NCBI RefSeq assembly: GCF_947172395.1
Contig: NC_069087.1
Span: 2,666,001-2,730,000, forward strand
Direction of reading: 5' to 3'
Length of the DNA stretch: 64,000 nt
Source: Bicyclus anynana
Taxonomy: Eukaryota > Arthropoda > Insecta > Lepidoptera > Nymphalidae
In this document: piece after piece, positions 59,871 to 64,000 of the stretch
Layout: each line of letters starts with the position of its first letter
Numbering within the stretch: position 1 is the stretch's first letter
Notes under the pieces: model-generated
What the model was told of the DNA's origin: nothing
Seen by the model: only the letters and a program-made list of their open reading frames with translations
Databases searched by the model: none
Made by a program: the position numbers and the translations under genes

Positions 59871-60660
59871 CCTATCTAAGTGGAAAGTTCTTATCAATAC
59901 AAAATTATCAAGTCCAAGCACAAGGTAGCTACTGTGAGCCGCCGAGGAGCTCTCTTCACTGTGCTTCGTCTTCATCGCCAGACCCTTAATACAGTCACAT
60001 TCCATCTAGGTGGAAAGTTCTCATCAATACAAATTTATCAAGTCCAAACACAAGGTAGCTACTGTGAACCGTCGAGGAGTTCTCTTCACTGTCCCTCGTC
60101 TTCATCATCAGACCCTTAATACAGTCACAATCCATCTAGGTGGAAAGTTCTCATCAATACAAATTTATCAAGTCCAAACACAAGGTAGCTACTGTGAACC
60201 GTCGAGGAGTTCTCTTCACTGTCCCTCGTCTTCATCACCAGACCCTTAATACAGTCACAATCCATCTAGGTAGAAAGTTCTCATCAATACAAATTTATCA
60301 AGTCCAAACACAAGGTAGCTACTGTGAACCGTCGAGGAGTTCTCTTCACTGTCCCTCGTCTTCATCATCAGACCCTTAATACAGTCACAATCCATCTAGG
60401 TGGAAAGTTCTCATCAATACAAATTTATCAAGTCCAAACACAAGGTAGCTACTGTGAACCGTCGAGGAGTTCTCTTCATTGTCCCTCGTCTTCATCACCA
60501 GACCCTTAATACAGTCACAACTCATATAGGTGGAAAGTACTCATCAATACAAATTAATCAAGCCCAAACAAAAGGTGACTGCTGTAAATCCTTGACGAGT
60601 TCCATCGTCTGTGTTTCGGCTCCATCATCAGACCAACTCCAAACCTTCATAAAGTTGTAG
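59871..60660 (+). repeat. 130-bp tandem array, six units
   Basis: Units start at about 59871, 60001, 60131, 60261, 60391 and 60521, each with CTAGGTGGAAAGTTCTCATC, CAAGGTAGCTACTGTGAACC and CAGACCCTTAATACAGTCAC. Units 2-5 are almost identical, while the first and especially the last are diverged. 130 is not a multiple of 3, and the overlapping 79-codon frames are produced by the repeat. A poly-A tract (59850-59869) precedes it. Confidence 0.95.
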
Positions 60661-60689
60661 TGGCTTAAAATACCTTATGAAAACACTAA

Positions 60690-61018
60690 CAAACGCACTA
60701 GCCGTCTCTACAACTTTCGAAAGTTCCCCTCAATTTCTCCAGAATGCCATCATCAGATCCTGACATGAAAAAAATGGGACCACCCTGGAAGTAATCCCTT
60801 CAAAACAAAAAAAGAATTTTCAAAATCGGTCCATAATTGACGGAATTATCGCTGGACATACATAAAAAAAAAAAAAAAAAACGAACTTAGGCCACTTTTC
60901 ATAAAAAAAAAACTAAATTTAAATCGCTTTATCCGTTCGGGAGCTATGGTGTTCAAACAGAAGACAGACAGACACGTCAAACTTATAACAACCCTCTTTT
61001 AACGTCGGGGGTTAAAAA
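60690..61018 (+). repeat. Transposon 3' tail following the array
   Basis: AAAGTTCCCCTCAATTTCTC, CATCATCAGATCCTGACATG, GAATTTTCAAAATCGGTCC and A-rich runs form a tail I associate with dispersed lepidopteran retroelements. Its CATCATCAGA matches a block inside each 130-bp unit. The array may therefore be an expanded 3' UTR of the same element. Confidence 0.5.
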
Positions 61019-61050
61019 TAGTAAAAATATTGGCAATGAAACCTTTTAAT

Positions 61051-61056
61051 TTTATT
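61051..61056 (-). terminator. AATAAA polyadenylation signal of gene D
   Basis: The minus strand reads AATAAA about 50 nt beyond the gene D stop codon. AT-rich context makes chance occurrence possible. Confidence 0.45.
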
Positions 61057-61106
61057 TTTATACTTAAAATTTCTAGTTGAATCGCTATAAGCACTAACTG
61101 TTTTCT

Positions 61107-61172
61107 TTAATAATTATTCTTTATGTTTTTTATAGAGTTGACAAGAAATAGTCCAAGTATAGCGGTGGTGAT
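61107..61172 (-). CDS. Gene D last exon (end of TM4, short tail)
   Basis: The acceptor AAATTTTCAG leads into ITTAILGLFLVNSIKNIKN, then NY and a TAA stop at 61109-61107. It completes the TM4 begun by FIGIGIGFVCIE in the preceding exon. The tail is only about 10 residues, typical of small Tsp42E-like proteins. 22 codons including stop, phase 0. Confidence 0.85.
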   Translation of the reverse strand: MTTAILGLFLVNSIKNIKNNY

Positions 61173-64000
61173 CTGAAAATTTAAACAAATAATTTTCATT
61201 AAAATAGTAGATACATCTATACTATATAATATTATAAAGCTGAAAAGTTTGTTTGTTTGATTGATCGCGCTAATCTCAGGAAGTACTTGTTCGATTTGAA
61301 AAATTATTTCAATGTTAGATAGCACTTTTATCGAGGAAGGCTATAGGCTATTATCCCCGTATTCTTATGGGAACGGGAACCACGCGGGTGAAACCACGCG
61401 GCGTCAGCTAGTATGAAAATAAAAATATTAGGTATACTTAAAACCTAAATAAATCAAAGTCATCTCCAGAACGGCTAGTCTATTCTTTTGTCTGTCTACT
61501 AGATCGATAGGTTCTATATAATATTTTTTTTTATTTTTTGTCTGTCTACATCACACTGAAATTACTGAATGAATTCAAATGAATCTTGGCTCCATTTAAA
61601 ACAATAACAAAAAACCGAATAAGGTTATAGGATACATTTTAATGCGAAAAAAATTAGAAAAAAGTGAAATTGGTGCTGAAAGTTTGTATGGAAAGTCGCT
61701 CGTTTTTCAAGTAATATTTAAAAATTGGTATTTGTACAACCACAAAAATACTAAAAATAATGTAATTCATTGTTTTTAAGAATTCTACCCAAAAAGGTTA
61801 AAAAGGCGTTAAAGTTTTTTATATAAATCGTCCAAATTGAGTTATATTTTTGTAAAATGATGAAATAGGGTGAAATAGCGGTTGAAAGCTGACATCGACT
61901 TTCACGTGGGCGTCCGCTAGTGAAGTAATAAAAACTTCAGGGATCTTGTGAACTACGGAACCCGAAAAACCAGGATCAAAATAAGTTGGTCTCGATCATT
62001 ATTATCACAACGTTCTATCAATACTGATTGTTAAAGAGTCAAATATTTTATCAACAAGCCCACCAATCTGCATTGAAGCAGTGTACTGTGTCTCAGCTTC
62101 ATATCTCCTATCATATAAGATGGTCCTGGCTGGAAGAGTTAGACAGGAATTAAAATAAGATGTTAATCATGATGATTATTTTCTGTTTCCTTTATATTCT
62201 TGTTTTATAAGACTGCATTTTACCATGATTTAATGATCCTATTAGGTATAAGTTAATAAGAGGATCCGTGTACCTTTTAACGTACGTAACTCCTTACTTA
62301 CCTCTATGCAAACGAAGCCAATCCCAATGCCTATGAAAGTGCCTTTAGACTCCTCGATTTTGGTCCAGCAGCCCATATTTGAGTTCTCTTGGCGACATAT
62401 TTCAGTGTCAACAGAGCAACAACTGTTGGGCAAGTTTTTTATTACACTTCTACCAACATAATCTTCAGCGCCGTGAACACCGCAGCATTGGAACTGAAAC
62501 ATTTTTTTTTATAAAACCTCTTTGTTTTTTTTTTTTGTGATCTATTATATAAAAATGAGTCGGGTTTTCCTTCCTGACGCTATAACTCCAGAACGCACGA
62601 ACCGATTTCCACGGTTTTGCATTCGTTGGAAAGGTCTCGGGCTCCGTGAGGTTTATAGGAAAGAAAATTCAGGGAAAAATTTCAACGTAGGGTAGGGGTA
62701 GTTGATAGTTTACATCGAGTTTCTCGCGGACGAAGTCGCGGGCGTCCGCTAGTAGTTTATAGAAAGCAGATTATATAACCTCTTTGTTTTTTCTAGTGAT
62801 AGGAGTAGTTTACAGAACGCAGACAGCTCAGAGTGTTTGCGACAATGCCTACTAAAGGCCTTATTACCCAAAGTTCGCCATCCCACATTTGGAACTTTTA
62901 CCAACCGTGCTGCTATGTAGGATGGCGCGCAATTGCAAACTAGTAATTTTATGATAGTAATATTTTTCTGGAATTATTTACATGCATATTTGAATAACGA
63001 GTCGTGATAGCACAGTGGATATGACCTATGCCTCCAATTTCGGAGGGTGTGGGTTCGAATATAAGAAATTAAATACCACGTGTCTCAAACGGTAAAGGAA
63101 AAACATCACGAGGAAACCTGCATACCTGATTTTTTTTTAATCTCTGCATGTTTAATGTCTGCCAATCTATATTTGACCAGCGTGGTGAACTGAGGCCTAA
63201 CCCTTCTCATTCTGAGAGGAGACTCGTGCTCATTAGTGAGCCGAATATGGGTTGTCAATGATGAAAATGATATTTAAATATGAAAATATAACAATATTAT
63301 AAGGTTGCTTCACTAATTCCACAAATGACAATATGGATGATGACTGTTTTTTAAATTGTATATAAATTAAGAGTATGCTAGTAGTAAAGCAATTTTGTAA
63401 AAGTAACAGGGTATCTGCGATCATTACTTTCGGAGCTACAGGGATTTAAAGGGTCAGATTTGCGACGCTGCCGCGGACCCCTGAAAAACGCCCCATACAA
63501 AATGGCACGAACTAATGACGTCGAAATATAAAATAACCAATATCTTTGTTATTTGTGCATTTATCTTTATAGTTCATATATTAAAAAATGTCACATTTAA
63601 TGTAAGGAAGCTAAAATTGTATGAACTTTTATCTAATTACGATAAAAGATTTTTAATAGATTATGAAATTTTATAATCTTATTTATTTTGCAAATATCCA
63701 GATAATCTTTGCTTTTTATGTATAAATTAGTTAACATTGACCTTATTTACCCAAATGTATTATAAAAATCAATATATTCAAACCTAGTCATCATCCCCAT
63801 TATTAAAGTTACCTCAGTCTGCAACTTTTCCAACAGATTCACCATATGCAACTGGCTGGGTTCCAATCGTTCGAGAGAGAGTTTTCTCAATAGCTCCTCA
63901 GCTTGTGGTGTGTACGTGCGATTGTTTTCGAATATATGTCCATATTTAGCCAAGGTGGCAATGCTATCGTGGTTAGGGATGTTATTCATATAACTTCCAA
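61107..64000 (-). CDS. Tetraspanin gene D, 3' half (three exons visible)
   Basis: Exons 63813-64000 (continuing past the window edge), 62302-62493 and 61107-61172 join in phase 0 to give 147 residues. They cover most of the large extracellular loop and TM4. The loop has six cysteines: CCG, SCC, one in EICRQ and one in GCW. TM1 to TM3 are off the right edge. It is upstream of gene C on the same strand (about 4.5 kb between the D stop and the C start). Membrane scaffold role as for the family; partner unknown. Compared with gene C the segment before CCG is longer, and it carries an NRT glycosylation sequon. Confidence 0.9.
61214..61413 (+). mobile_element. Helitron-like element in the last intron of gene D
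   Basis: TCTATACTATATAATATTATAAAG to GTGAAACCACGCGGCGTCAGCTAG before T, with the 3' hairpin slightly decayed (CGCGG/CCACG). Its 5' end lies about 40 bp from the last acceptor. Confidence 0.85.
61500..61921 (+). mobile_element. Helitron-like 3' end with associated repeat
   Basis: The terminal GACTTTCACGTGGGCGTCCGCTAG before T marks a 3' end. The 5' boundary is uncertain. Inside are GTCTGTCTACATCACACTGA and AGTTTGTATGGAAAGTCGCT blocks. Confidence 0.5.
62302..62493 (-). CDS. Gene D exon with CCG motif
   Basis: The acceptor AATGTTTCAG is followed directly by FQCCGVHGAEDYVGRS. LPNSCCSVDTEICRQ, GCWTKIEES and the start of TM4 (FIGIGIGFVCIE) follow, up to donor GTAAGT. It starts at the same place relative to CCG as gene C exon 4, so the gene structure is conserved. 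64 codons, phase 0. Confidence 0.93.
62542..62755 (+). mobile_element. Helitron-like element (TAGGG-containing subfamily)
   Basis: TCTATTATATAAAAATGAGT to GAAGTCGCGGGCGTCCGCTAG before T. Close to 9269-9488, but with a shorter GTAGGGTAGGGGTAG run. It starts only ~48 bp from the CCG exon acceptor. Confidence 0.8.
62998..63258 (+). repeat. SINE family A, degraded
   Basis: Head GAGTCGTGATAGCACAGTGG with B box GTTCGAAT. A deletion follows, and the body resumes at AAGAAATTAAATACCACGTG. 3' end GAGCCGAATATGGGTTG. Confidence 0.85.
63335..63797. mobile_element. MITE of the GGGATGATGAC family, beside a splice donor
   Basis: GGATGATGACTGTTTTTT at the left and CCTAGTCATCATCCC at the right. The interior matches 54855-55354 in opposite orientation. 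Its right end is 15 bp from the 3' edge of gene D exon 63813-64000, so intron position +10 onward is transposon. Confidence 0.85.
63813..64000 (-). CDS. Gene D exon upstream of CCG, truncated by window edge
   Basis: The open frame enters from the right edge as GSYMNNIPNHDSIATLAKYG. It has ENNRTYTPQAEELLRKLSL and ends NLLEKLQTE at donor GTAACT, phase 0. It encodes the helix A/B region of the large loop before CCG. An ATG at 63989 is internal, since the frame is open upstream and TM3 must precede. The 5' boundary is outside the window. Confidence 0.85.

Noticed and set aside
59871..60660. CRISPR-like array
   Set aside because: The repeat unit is 130 bp with no unique spacers, in a eukaryotic transposon-rich context.

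Overview
This is eukaryotic, AT-rich, repeat-laden DNA, most likely from a moth or butterfly (Lepidoptera). That is inferred from the dense mix of tRNA-derived SINEs, short Helitrons with TC...CTAG ends, RTE- and Jockey-type LINE fragments and many MITEs, all of which resemble repeats I associate with lepidopteran genomes. There are no bacterial operons, no CRISPR array and no intact transposase.

The only convincing host genes are tetraspanins, all on the minus strand. The best is a complete five-exon gene ('gene C', 56604 down to 31224, 269 codons). All its introns are phase 0, one exon begins exactly at the CCG motif of the large extracellular loop, and it has a stop codon and an AATAAA signal. 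Its last intron is 20.9 kb and is filled with mobile elements. Upstream lies the 3' half of a second tetraspanin ('gene D', 64000 down to 61107), which runs off the right edge of the window. Two further exons look like tetraspanin first exons, at 23950-24009 ('B') and 1592-1657 ('A'). I could not find their downstream exons here. The tandem same-strand layout, phase-0 introns and N-termini suggest a cluster related to the Drosophila Tsp42E array. That assignment is by family resemblance, not by alignment.

Layout: 1-1.66 kb holds a SINE, a broken RTE reverse transcriptase and exon A. 1.66-23.9 kb holds MITEs, Helitrons, SINEs and an imperfect 61-bp-arm hairpin. 23.95-24.0 kb is exon B. 24.1-31.2 kb is intergenic repeats and a Jockey-like remnant. 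31.2-56.6 kb is gene C, whose long intron includes a 500-bp hAT-like element with a perfect 8-bp target duplication and a 370-bp element lying exactly between 66-bp direct repeats. 56.6-61.1 kb is intergenic, with a near-perfect 300-bp palindrome, a 130-bp-period tandem array and a small ORF with a signal-peptide-like start. 61.1-64 kb is gene D, with a MITE ending within 15 bp of a splice donor.

Most open reading frames of 60-140 codons here are chance frames or cross repeats. Exon edges were set by reading splice sites and frame by eye. Repeat edges are approximate unless a target duplication is stated.
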